Source of the DNA: MGBC102946 sp022793145
GTDB taxonomy: Bacteria > Bacillota_I > Bacilli_A > RF39 > UBA660
Reading direction: 5' to 3'
Assembly: GCA_947426265.1 (NCBI GenBank)
Contig: CANEDJ010000001.1
Span: 29,088-93,087, forward strand
DNA: 64,000 nucleotides
The notes under the pieces: generated by a model
Seen by the model: only the letters and a program-made list of their open reading frames with translations
Databases searched by the model: none
Told to the model about the DNA's origin: nothing
Program-made: the position numbers and the translations under genes
Shown here: positions 52,308-60,155 of the stretch, one piece after another
How positions within the stretch are numbered: the stretch's first letter is position 1
Layout of the letters: every line of letters starts with the position of its first letter

Positions 52308-53321
52308 ATGAAGGGTGAAAACATTGAAATTTTAAATTTAGATGATGAAAATATAAATAATGCTGTACCAGAAACATTCAGTGTAATAAAATCTTATGGA
52401 GAAGATTTAACAGCAAAAACATATATAACCAACCCAGCAATTGCACGCGAAAGTGAAATAAAGAAATTGATGATTGTACTGTTAACTCCAGAAAAATCTG
52501 GGCTGTTAGTTGGAAAACCTGGTATCGGAAAAACAGCAATAGTAGAGGGACTTGCTTATTTGATTCAACGAAATGAAGTTCCAGAAGCTTTAAAAGGATA
52601 TCGCATTATTAAAATTAATTCAACATCATTGATTGGTAAAATGGTAGTAAATGGAAAAGAAGAAATGGTTATCAGCTTGCTTGTTCAAGAATTAAAAAGT
52701 GTAGATAAGACAATCTTATTTATTGATGAAGTACATACTTTAATTGGAGGCCGTGGAGATGGGCCAATGGATTTAGCAAATATTCTAAAACCTGCACTTG
52801 ACCGTGGAGATGTAAAAGCAATAGGAGCTACAACAACAATTGAATATGATATTTATATTGTAAGAGACCGGGCCTTCTTAAGACGTTTTGACAAAATTGA
52901 AGTAAGTGAACCAGATGAACCAACAACAGTAAAAATTTTAATGGGATCACTTCCTAAAATTGAAAAGAAAACTGGGATTAAATTTAAATACAATGAATAT
53001 GTATCAGAGTTATTGGTGAAATCCATTGTAAGAGCTACTTCAGAATTTAAACGTATTTATGGATTAGCAGCTCAATATCCAGATGTCGCTTTTTCTGTTT
53101 TGACACAAGCTTTTTCGCAAGCTTTATATCAAAACAAACCAGTTGTGGATGTATTGGATGTTTATGAAGCAATAAAAACGAGTAAACGAATTTATCCAGA
53201 TAGTATTATTAAAGAATTGAATTTATTTAGAGAAGAATTCAAAGGATTATGTTTGGATGAAAATATTGTTCTTCCAATTGTAACAATTGATGAAGTACAA
53301 AATAATGAAGAGAATTATTAG
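52308..53321 (+). CDS. AAA+ ATPase resembling only the D1 module of ClpC/ClpB
   Basis: 337 residues. After a short N-terminal tail comes a Clp D1-like module: YGEDLTAKTYITNPAIARESEI, Walker A GKPGIGKT (69-76), Walker B ILFIDEVHTL (D140, E141), ILKPALDRGDVKAIGATT and the arginine-finger RAFLRRFD. The normal Clp N-domain, middle domain and D2 module with the ClpP-binding loop are absent. It therefore cannot act as a normal Clp protease partner; it is more likely a remodelling or MoxR-like ATPase (inference). GGGGAAG precedes the ATG; terminator at the end. Confidence 0.85.
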   Translation: MKGENIEILNLDDENINNAVPETFSVIKSYGEDLTAKTYITNPAIARESEIKKLMIVLLTPEKSGLLVGKPGIGKTAIVEGLAYLIQRNEVPEALKGYRIIKINSTSLIGKMVVNGKEEMVISLLVQELKSVDKTILFIDEVHTLIGGRGDGPMDLANILKPALDRGDVKAIGATTTIEYDIYIVRDRAFLRRFDKIEVSEPDEPTTVKILMGSLPKIEKKTGIKFKYNEYVSELLVKSIVRATSEFKRIYGLAAQYPDVAFSVLTQAFSQALYQNKPVVDVLDVYEAIKTSKRIYPDSIIKELNLFREEFKGLCLDENIVLPIVTIDEVQNNEENY

Positions 53322-53334
53322 AATTCTCTTTTTT
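53309..53334 (+). terminator. Intrinsic terminator after the AAA+ gene
   Basis: AGAGAATT pairs with AATTCTCT around ATTAG, followed by T residues. Confidence 0.82.
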
Positions 53335-53427
53335 GAAATCAAAAAGGAAGTGGTAAAATCATATCATTAGATTGAAGTATGAAAGGATGTGTGTTAAAAT
53401 GTTGATAGTGAATAGTGAGGTGGAGTT

Positions 53428-53940
53428 ATGAGAACAGTTCCTAAGAAAAATTATATATTGTTAGGATTATTAGGTGGGATAACGATTCTTGCAGTTGTAT
53501 ATATGAGTAAATGGTATCGAGCTTCAGAAAATTATTATTTAGAAAACTCAGTAATGAAAGACCTTGTTGGAGAAGTAAAAGAATTAGAATTTGAAAATTA
53601 TGTTTTAGAAAATCCAGATGTAGTAATTTATATCTCTAATGAACAAACGGAAACAACAAGAAAATTTGAAAAAAAATTAAAGAGCTATATATTAGAAGAA
53701 AATTTGAAATCTCATTTTGTTTATGTGAATGGAAAAGAAAGTACAGAACGTTTTTTATTAGATTTTAAGAAGAAATATTTTATGAATGACATAAAGGGAA
53801 TAGAGATAACTTATCCTAATCTAATGGTTGTAGAGAATGGAAAAGTTAAGGACATTTTGTATCGAACTGCATTAGTAGAACGAAATGTGAAAGATATAAA
53901 ACCATTTTTACAAAGAAATGGGGTATTAGAAGATGCTTAA
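53428..53940 (+). CDS. Membrane-anchored thioredoxin-fold-like protein without CxxC, 170 aa
   Basis: One N-terminal membrane helix (about 9-26) and an extracytoplasmic domain with VVIYISNEQTETTRKFEKKL and ITYPNLMVVENGKVKDILYRT. The strand-helix order and the cis-Pro-like YPNLMVVENG suggest a thioredoxin fold, with NEQTET in place of the redox CxxC. Function unknown. GAGGTGGAG precedes the ATG; the end overlaps trmL by 8 bases. Confidence 0.72.
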   Translation: MRTVPKKNYILLGLLGGITILAVVYMSKWYRASENYYLENSVMKDLVGEVKELEFENYVLENPDVVIYISNEQTETTRKFEKKLKSYILEENLKSHFVYVNGKESTERFLLDFKKKYFMNDIKGIEITYPNLMVVENGKVKDILYRTALVERNVKDIKPFLQRNGVLEDA

Positions 53941-54445
53941 TGTAGTATTATTTGAACCAGAGATTCCTCAAAATACTGGAAATATTATGAGAACTTGTGC
54001 TGGAACAAATACAAAGTTGCATTTAATTAAGCCACTTGGGTTTTCATTAGACGAAAAAAATATTAAACGAAGTGGAGTCAATTATATAGATCATTGCGAT
54101 TATACTTTATATGAAAATTTTGAGGATTTTATAAGTAAAAATCCAGGTGAATACTATTTTTTGACACGTTATGGTACAAAGGCGCATACTGATTTTGATT
54201 ATACAATAACAAAAAAACCAATCTATTTGATATTTGGAAAAGAAAGCACTGGAATTCCTAAAGAAATATTAAAGAATTATTTAGATCACTGTATGCGAAT
54301 TCCGATTAATCAAAATATTCGTGCACTTAATTTATCTAATTGTGTAGCAATTATGGTATTTGAGGTTTTGCGCCAAAACAATTATCCAGAATTACTTTTT
54401 AGTGATCCATTTAAAGGTGCAGATTATTTGACAAGGGCTGATTAA
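53933..54445 (+). CDS. trmL: tRNA (cytidine(34)-2'-O)-methyltransferase TrmL
   Basis: 170 residues; MLNVVLFEPEIPQNTGNIMRTCAGT, YLIFGKESTGIPKEIL and MRIPINQNIRALNLSNCVAIMVFEVLRQ are the SPOUT motifs of TrmL, which 2'-O-methylates the wobble base of leucine tRNAs. Length is typical. It overlaps the upstream membrane-protein gene. Confidence 0.94.
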   Translation: MLNVVLFEPEIPQNTGNIMRTCAGTNTKLHLIKPLGFSLDEKNIKRSGVNYIDHCDYTLYENFEDFISKNPGEYYFLTRYGTKAHTDFDYTITKKPIYLIFGKESTGIPKEILKNYLDHCMRIPINQNIRALNLSNCVAIMVFEVLRQNNYPELLFSDPFKGADYLTRAD

Positions 54446-54451
54446 AAATGC

Positions 54452-54480
54452 TTGAAAAAAAAAAGATTTAATGTTATCAT
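54452..54480 (+). promoter_or_regulatory. Promoter of the repeat-motif protein
   Basis: TTGAAA (54452-54457), 17-base spacer, TATCAT (54475-54480). Confidence 0.58.
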
Positions 54481-54510
54481 GATTATGAGAATATAAGGGA
54501 GGAAATTTAT

Positions 54511-55236
54511 ATGGAATTTTTAACAAATAATTATATATGGATTATTGTTGTTGTGGTAGTTATATTAATGACAATTATTGGTTATATAGCAGAGAAAACG
54601 AACTTTGGTAAAAAAGAGTTTTCAAAGAAGAAAACGAATAAAGGATTAGAAGAAAAAAAAGAAGAAATAAAAGTTGAAACAAAAAGAATAGAAGAACCAA
54701 AACCAACATTAGAACCTGTTTCAAAATTTGAGGAACCAATGGAAACTTTTGAAACTCCAAATAGAAATATAGAACAAGTAGAAAAGAGAGTAGAAAAAGC
54801 AGTTCAGTTTAGTGATCCTTTAGCGGATGATATGAATGTCGCTAGTGAAACACTAGAAAAACCATATCAGGAAACAAGAAGTTTCCCAATAGAAGAAGAT
54901 TTAAATGTTCCATTTGGTGAGAATGCTTCTTATAATGCATCAAGTGAAAATTCATTTGATGTGGCAGAAGATTTGAACGCACCATTTGGAGATTTTAGAC
55001 ATGCAGCGGAAAGTGTAGAAGAGGAAAATCTTAATGTTCCACTTACTGATGAACTTTCTTATGACTCTTCTTACGATATGCCAGCAGAAGATTTAAATGC
55101 ACCATTTGGAGACAATGTTGAAGTGTCAACTAGAGATAGCTTTAATTTGGACTTACCAGATATTGATTCTATAAAAGAAGATGTAAATACAACCATAGAT
55201 AATGAAAATGACGATGATGATATATGGAAATTTTAA
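54511..55236 (+). CDS. Membrane-anchored protein with four EDLNxPFG repeats, 241 aa
   Basis: An N-terminal helix (about 7-26) precedes a Lys-rich stretch and a long acidic, unstructured tail. The tail carries a repeated motif: EDLNVPFGE, EDLNAPFGD, ENLNVPLTD and EDLNAPFGD, spaced 15-25 residues apart. Such spaced identical peptides usually bind a partner several times. The membrane topology probably leaves the tail in the cytoplasm, as the positive residues follow the helix. I recognise no family. AGGGAGG precedes the ATG; a GAAA-loop terminator follows. Confidence 0.78.
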   Translation: MEFLTNNYIWIIVVVVVILMTIIGYIAEKTNFGKKEFSKKKTNKGLEEKKEEIKVETKRIEEPKPTLEPVSKFEEPMETFETPNRNIEQVEKRVEKAVQFSDPLADDMNVASETLEKPYQETRSFPIEEDLNVPFGENASYNASSENSFDVAEDLNAPFGDFRHAAESVEEENLNVPLTDELSYDSSYDMPAEDLNAPFGDNVEVSTRDSFNLDLPDIDSIKEDVNTTIDNENDDDDIWKF

Positions 55237-55257
55237 ATAGCGGAAACGCTATTTTTT
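55234..55257 (+). terminator. Intrinsic terminator with GAAA tetraloop
   Basis: AAATAGCG and CGCTATTT flank a GAAA loop, then a T run. Confidence 0.85.
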
Positions 55258-55295
55258 AAATTTCAAAATTCCTATTTTTAATTCTGAGCTAAGTA

Positions 55296-55304
55296 TGATA
55301 TAAT
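55296..55304 (+). promoter_or_regulatory. Extended -10 promoter of cdaA-cdaR
   Basis: TGATATAAT 33 bases before the cdaA start. Confidence 0.6.
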
Positions 55305-55337
55305 GAATAGGATACTGTAAACGATTGGAGGATTACT

Positions 55338-56168
55338 ATGACGTTTGACGGAATTGTAATATTATTAAGAAAATTATTAGATGTATTATTAGTTTGGTGG
55401 CTATTGTATTATATTTTAAAAAATTTAAGAAAAAACGTAAAGATGGTATTGCTATTTAAGGGAATATTAATTTTATTAGTTTTAAAAGTAATTAGTGACT
55501 TGCTAAATTTAGTTACAATTAATTATTTGTTGGATTATGTAATTATGTGGGGACCTTTAGCTTTGATTATTATCTTTCAACCAGAAATTCGTAATGTATT
55601 AGAGCAACTAGGAAGAAGTCAACTATTAGGTAGACATAAATTATTAACAGTAGATGAAAGAGAAAAAGTGGTATATGAAATCATACAAGCTTTAGACTAT
55701 TGTAAAAGAGCAAGAATAGGAGCTTTAATTGTTATTGAAAGGGATCATAGCTTAAATGATTATATTGAGAAATCAAAAAAATTATATGCAGATATTTCGA
55801 GCGATTTATTGGAATCTATCTTTTTCCCAAATAATCCCTTACATGATGGTGGAGCAATCATTCAAGGAGATAAAATCACTAGTGCAGGCGCAGTGTTTCC
55901 GACAAGTGATAACCTAAAAATTAGTAAAAGACTTGGAACTAGGCATCGAGCAGCACTAGGTATTTCAGAAGAAACAGATTGTATTTCATTAATCGCCTCA
56001 GAAGAAACAGGAAGACTTTCTATCGCATTAGGAGGAGAATTACATTATAATTTGACATTAGATGAAGTAAAATTAATGCTATTAGATGAATTGCGTCCAA
56101 AAAAATCAACAGCAATAGAAGAAGAGGAGGAGATGATTGATGAAGAATCTAATGCAAGCAATGAATGA
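55338..56168 (+). CDS. cdaA: Diadenylate cyclase CdaA (c-di-AMP synthase)
   Basis: 276 residues: three N-terminal membrane helices, IIFQPEIRNVLEQLGR, then the DisA_N/DAC domain with HDGGAIIQGDKITSAGAVFP (DGA motif) and KRLGTRHRAALGISEETD (RHR motif). It makes c-di-AMP, which controls potassium and osmolyte homeostasis. ATTGGAGG precedes the ATG. It overlaps cdaR; glmM, often third in this operon, is not here. Confidence 0.95.
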   Translation: MTFDGIVILLRKLLDVLLVWWLLYYILKNLRKNVKMVLLFKGILILLVLKVISDLLNLVTINYLLDYVIMWGPLALIIIFQPEIRNVLEQLGRSQLLGRHKLLTVDEREKVVYEIIQALDYCKRARIGALIVIERDHSLNDYIEKSKKLYADISSDLLESIFFPNNPLHDGGAIIQGDKITSAGAVFPTSDNLKISKRLGTRHRAALGISEETDCISLIASEETGRLSIALGGELHYNLTLDEVKLMLLDELRPKKSTAIEEEEEMIDEESNASNE

Positions 56169-57501
56169 TCTTTTTAACAGAATCTGGCATTTTATTGACC
56201 GCAGAATTATTGTGCCAATTACAAAATTGATTTTGAGATTGACTGGAAATTTTGATCGTTCTGGAAAGCGTTTTGAAAATTGGCTATCTAGACCGACAAC
56301 ACTATTATTTATTTCATTATTTTTAGCAATCTTCATATTTGTAGTTGTAGATCAAAAAATACTAAGATTTTCAGAAAGCTCAGCAGAAGTATTGACAAAT
56401 CAACCAGTTACTGCCAAATATAATGAAGAAGCTTATGTAATAGAAGGATTACCAGAAACAGTAGATATCACATTAATCGGATCTAAAACAGATCTATTTA
56501 TAGCAAAACAGTCACCTTCTTATGATGTAAACGTAGATTTGACTGGATTAAGAGCAGGAACACATAAAGTAAATATTAAATATAACCAAGTTGCTTCTAC
56601 ATCTTTAGAATATAAAGTAAATCCATCTTCTGTAACAATTAATATTTATCCTAAGATTTCTAGAACTAAAACTCTATCTTTAGATCTTCTAAATAAGGAT
56701 AGTTTGGATTCAAAATTAGTTGTGAAAGAAATGAAAGTAACAGATGACAAAGTTATCATAAAAGGCGCAGAGCATCAATTAAATAAAGTGGCAACAGTAA
56801 AAGCTTTGGCTGATGTTAAAAATATTGTTAAGCAGGAAGCAGGAACGACAACGTTGAAAGATGTACCTTTGAAAGCTTATGATAGTGCAGGTAATATTAT
56901 CGATGTTGAGATAGTTCCATCTAAAATTGATGTAGATTTAGTCATTACTTCTCCAATGAAAGAAGTTCCAATTAAGATTATTCCAAAAGGAACAGTTGCA
57001 TTTGGTAAAGCAATTAGTTCTATTGAAAGTAGTGAATCAACGATTACCGTATATGGAGAAGAGTCTGTTATTTCAGAATTGCGTTATATTCCAGTAGAAA
57101 TAGATGTTAATGACTTAAAAGAGAATCGTCAATACAAATTAGGAATTTCAAAACCAGCTGGAATAACATCTATGAGTATTAATAATATAACTGTAAATAT
57201 TAAATTAGATGAATCGTCTGATAGAGATATTAATAATGTTCAAATTGAATACCGTAACTTAAGTGACGGATATACGGTTCAAGGACTTAGTGAAAGCGAT
57301 ATTCGAATTAGTGTTAATATAAAAGGAGTAAAATCTGTACTGGATGGAATTGCCTCTGATGATATTACAGCTTATCTTGATTTAAAAGGTTATACAGAAG
57401 GAACATATGAAATTGAGGTAAATGTGGAAGGAACTGATTCTCGAGTTCAATATACAGCAAAAACCAAACGAGTACGAATTAAAATAGAAAAGGAAAAATA
57501 A
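56140..57501 (+). CDS. cdaR: CdaA regulatory protein CdaR (YbbR domains)
   Basis: ATG 56140 follows GAGGAGGAG in the cdaA end and gives 453 residues. A short amphipathic N-terminus, one membrane helix (about 50-68) and repeated YbbR domains of about 85 residues each (for example TNQPVTAKYNEEAYVIEGLPETVDITLIG and NVQIEYRNLSDGYTVQGLSESDIRI) match CdaR, which binds and modulates CdaA from outside the membrane. Overlap with cdaA supports coupled expression. Confidence 0.92.
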   Translation: MKNLMQAMNDLFNRIWHFIDRRIIVPITKLILRLTGNFDRSGKRFENWLSRPTTLLFISLFLAIFIFVVVDQKILRFSESSAEVLTNQPVTAKYNEEAYVIEGLPETVDITLIGSKTDLFIAKQSPSYDVNVDLTGLRAGTHKVNIKYNQVASTSLEYKVNPSSVTINIYPKISRTKTLSLDLLNKDSLDSKLVVKEMKVTDDKVIIKGAEHQLNKVATVKALADVKNIVKQEAGTTTLKDVPLKAYDSAGNIIDVEIVPSKIDVDLVITSPMKEVPIKIIPKGTVAFGKAISSIESSESTITVYGEESVISELRYIPVEIDVNDLKENRQYKLGISKPAGITSMSINNITVNIKLDESSDRDINNVQIEYRNLSDGYTVQGLSESDIRISVNIKGVKSVLDGIASDDITAYLDLKGYTEGTYEIEVNVEGTDSRVQYTAKTKRVRIKIEKEK

Positions 57502-57560
57502 TAAAAAATTTAAAAAATATATTTAGTAACAATATATGATAAAAAGTTAGGCTTTCTTTG

Positions 57561-57597
57561 AAAACGTTCACTGCTATGTCAATGAACGTTTTTTTGT
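57561..57597 (+). terminator. Intrinsic terminator after cdaR
   Basis: AAAACGTTCA pairs with TGAACGTTTT around a 12-base loop, followed by T residues. Confidence 0.83.
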
Positions 57598-57710
57598 TAT
57601 TTGAGAATATATTTAGTTAAGAAAAATATTTTATTTATAAAGCTGGCTCTTTAAAATACAAATTCTTTTTTATATTGCAAAATATTATTCCAAATTGATT
57701 ATCCTTTTCC

Positions 57711-57795
57711 ATAAAAAAATACCTTTTTGCTTCTTGCTAAATAAGCTTAAACACATATAATGCTTATGTTATTTAGTTTGAACTTGAAAGGTATT
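57711..57795 (-). terminator. Long compound hairpin, minus-strand terminator of the DUF378 gene
   Basis: An outer stem AATACCTTT/AAAGGTATT (57718-57726 with 57787-57795) encloses CTAAATAA/TTATTTAG with an inner AAGC/GCTT. On the minus strand the outer stem ends in TATTTTTTT, so it is placed to terminate the minus-strand gene. Between 57502 and 57814 there are no genes, only this hairpin and the cdaR terminator. Confidence 0.6.
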
Positions 57796-57814
57796 ATAAT
57801 CTGGTCTTTTTATT

Positions 57815-58012
57815 TTATTGCTCTATATGAGAAAATAGAATTCCGATGTTGATTAGTCCACAAATTCCAACTAACCCATATACAATTCTAGAAAGCATTG
57901 TCATGTCGCCAAAAACAGTAGCAACAAGGTCTAAATCAAATAGACCAACAAGTCCCCAGTTAATTGCACCTATAATGGTAAAAACCAAAGCAATTTTTTG
58001 AATTGTTTCCAT
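57815..58012 (-). CDS. DUF378 membrane protein, 65 aa
   Basis: The start METIQKIAL at 58012 is preferred because AAAGGAGAA lies 7 bases upstream on the minus strand. The product has the DUF378 pattern IALVFTIIGAINWGLVGLFDLDLVATVFG, two to three helices, and VYGLVGICGLINI. Function unknown; small inner-membrane protein common in Firmicutes. Confidence 0.88.
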   Translation of the reverse strand: METIQKIALVFTIIGAINWGLVGLFDLDLVATVFGDMTMLSRIVYGLVGICGLINIGILFSHIEQ

Positions 58013-58126
58013 ATCTGTTCTCCTTTCCCTTTTATTTTTATTATTCTCAAAAAAATTAGAATTATTCAATCATATTTACTTTCTGAATTCCATACAATGG
58101 AATTGTAATGATGAGGTGAAAGAAAA

Positions 58127-59128
58127 ATGAGTAAAAAACTATTATTTTGTATTTTAGTAGTAGGATGTTTTTTTATGACAGGTTGTTTTAAAAAAGGACA
58201 AAAAGACATTGTAAAAGATTTTACAAAAAAAATTGAAAAGGCGAAAGGATATCATTTAACTGGAAATTTAGAAATCGTGAATAATGAGGAAACTTATCGA
58301 TATGCGGTGGATGTTTCAAGTGGTAGCAACGAACGGTTTCGAGTAAGCTTAAAAAATAAAACCAATAATCATGAACAAATTATTTTAAGAAATGATGAAG
58401 GCGTTTATGTTTTAACCCCATCTCTTAATAAGAGTTTTAAATTTCAAAGCGAATGGCCATATAATAACTCTCAAAGCTATTTATTGCAAACATTATTACA
58501 GGATATTAAAAATGATAATAAAAAGACATTTAAAGAAACAAAAAATGGATATGAATTTACGACTGCAGTGACATATTCAAGTAATAAAGAATTGGTAAAA
58601 CAAGTGATTATTATGGATAAAAATTTAAATGTAAAAGAAGTAAATGTTCAAAATAAAGATGGTAAAACACAAATTAAAATGCAGTTTACAAAAATAGATA
58701 TGAAAGCAAGTTTTGATAATAATTATTTTGACTTAAACGAAAATATGCAAACAGCAATAGTAGATGAAACAGTAGAACCTGTATCAAAGATAGAAGATGC
58801 AATTTATCCTATGTATATACCAGCGAATACAAAGTTGACAAGTTATGATACAGTAGAAACTGAAAATGGAGAACGAGTAATTTTGACATTTAGTGGGGAA
58901 AAACCATTTTTGATGGTACAAGAAACATCAAGAAAGGCAAGTGCTATGACTACAGTTCCTGTGTATGGAGATCCTCTTTTTGTAGGTGATACCATTGGTG
59001 CAATGACGGATTCAAGTATTACTTGGATGAGTGATGGAATTGAATACTATGTAGTATCAGACACTATGAATCAAGAAGAATTATTGAATGTAGTGAATTC
59101 TGTTAGTGTAATGCCAATAGGAAAATAG
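58127..59128 (+). CDS. LolA-like lipoprotein, 333 aa
   Basis: The signal peptide ends in a lipobox (FMTGC; Cys near residue 20). The first half, with YHLTGNLEIVNNEETYRYAVDVS and strands up to about residue 205, resembles the LolA/LolB-type beta fold of Gram-positive lipoproteins such as GerS. The second half (VETENGERVILTFSGEKPFLMVQE, WMSDGIEYYVVSD) resembles DUF4367-type domains. GAGGTGA precedes the ATG. The exact role is unknown; lipid or peptide binding at the outer membrane face is an inference. Confidence 0.75.
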   Translation: MSKKLLFCILVVGCFFMTGCFKKGQKDIVKDFTKKIEKAKGYHLTGNLEIVNNEETYRYAVDVSSGSNERFRVSLKNKTNNHEQIILRNDEGVYVLTPSLNKSFKFQSEWPYNNSQSYLLQTLLQDIKNDNKKTFKETKNGYEFTTAVTYSSNKELVKQVIIMDKNLNVKEVNVQNKDGKTQIKMQFTKIDMKASFDNNYFDLNENMQTAIVDETVEPVSKIEDAIYPMYIPANTKLTSYDTVETENGERVILTFSGEKPFLMVQETSRKASAMTTVPVYGDPLFVGDTIGAMTDSSITWMSDGIEYYVVSDTMNQEELLNVVNSVSVMPIGK

Positions 59129-59151
59129 AACATTTTGTTTCTATTTTTTTT
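59122..59151 (+). terminator. Intrinsic terminator after the LolA-like gene
   Basis: AAAATAGAA pairs with TTCTATTTT around CATTTTGT, followed by T residues. Confidence 0.82.
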
Positions 59152-59157
59152 CTTTTA

Positions 59158-59166
59158 TGTTATAAT
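59158..59166 (+). promoter_or_regulatory. Extended -10 promoter
   Basis: TGTTATAAT 18 bases before the Lys-rich protein start; no good -35. Confidence 0.55.
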
Positions 59167-59184
59167 TAAAGGCAGGTGATGAAA

Positions 59185-59991
59185 ATGGCAAAAGAAAAAA
59201 AGACACAAACATCGGAAGAAAGAAAAAAAACAGCGCAAGCAAAAAATAAACAAGGAAAATTAGAAAAGACAAAAGTAGAAGAAACAAATGTACAAAACAA
59301 AAGTGGAAATAAAAGTACATCAAATAAAAAAAACAAAGAACAAGTATTAGAAAAGACAAAAGTAGACAATAAAATGAAAGAAGTAATAACAAAACAGTCA
59401 AATGATAAAGATAATTCTAAGAAAAAAAGAAAAGTAGAAACTCAAGAAAAGAAAGTAAAAAATAAGAATGAAAATGTAGCTCCTACTTCAGTGGTTAGTT
59501 CAGATGAAATGGGAAAACTTATTAAGATAATTTTGATATTGATAGTTATTGTTGTTGCGTTTTATGGATTAACAGTATTAATTACAAAATTTCAGAAAAC
59601 TTCAGTTCCTGATAGAAATAAAAATACAACACCAGCCATAATTCAGTATGATGAGATTTTAATTGGGACAATGTTGAATCAAGCGAGAGAGGAATATTAT
59701 GTATTGATTCAAAAGGATGATGATCAATATCAAACATTGACTTCTTACTATTTACAAAGATATAATTCAACTACAAAGCCACTAAAAGTTTATATAGCAA
59801 ATATAAATAGTGTTTATAATCAGTTCTATATTTCAGAAAATTCAAATATTAAAACTAATAATATAAGTGAATTTAAAGTATCTACTATTACATTAGTGAA
59901 AGTTAAAAACCATGAAATTGTAGAAGCTTATGAAGGACTTGAAGAAATAGAAAAAGCATTTAAAGCTTTACTCGAAAAAAAGGAAAAATAA
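59185..59991 (+). CDS. Membrane protein with Lys-rich cytoplasmic tail, 268 aa
   Basis: ATG 59185 is chosen because GGCAGGTGA is correctly spaced; ATG/GTG codons at 59176-59179 overlap that site. Residues 1 to about 105 are low complexity, rich in Lys, Glu, Asn and Thr. One membrane helix follows (about 112-134), then an external domain (IQYDEILIGTMLNQAREEYYVLIQKDDDQYQ) with strand-helix pattern like a thioredoxin fold but no CxxC. Function unknown. The same kind of tail precedes the membrane helix of the protease encoded next. Confidence 0.75.
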   Translation: MAKEKKTQTSEERKKTAQAKNKQGKLEKTKVEETNVQNKSGNKSTSNKKNKEQVLEKTKVDNKMKEVITKQSNDKDNSKKKRKVETQEKKVKNKNENVAPTSVVSSDEMGKLIKIILILIVIVVAFYGLTVLITKFQKTSVPDRNKNTTPAIIQYDEILIGTMLNQAREEYYVLIQKDDDQYQTLTSYYLQRYNSTTKPLKVYIANINSVYNQFYISENSNIKTNNISEFKVSTITLVKVKNHEIVEAYEGLEEIEKAFKALLEKKEK

Positions 59992-60023
59992 AACTGATTG
60001 ATTGAGAAGTGAACAAAAATGTA

Positions 60024-60051
60024 AGTTAGCTCAAACCAGCTAGCTTTTTTT
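60024..60051 (+). terminator. Intrinsic terminator
   Basis: AGTTAGCT pairs with AGCTAGCT (one G-T pair) around CAAACC, followed by seven T. Confidence 0.82.
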
Positions 60052-60155
60052 GTAAATCAATGTGAAATTAAAGTAAAAAAATGATATTCTATGTACTAAT
60101 ATTAAAAGAATATGGTACACTAATATTAGTATTATGCATGTTAGGAGGAATATGT

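Noticed and set aside
54511..55236. Repeat-motif protein as a ZipA homologue
   Set aside because: The helix plus acidic linker layout is similar, but no C-terminal FtsZ-binding domain is present.
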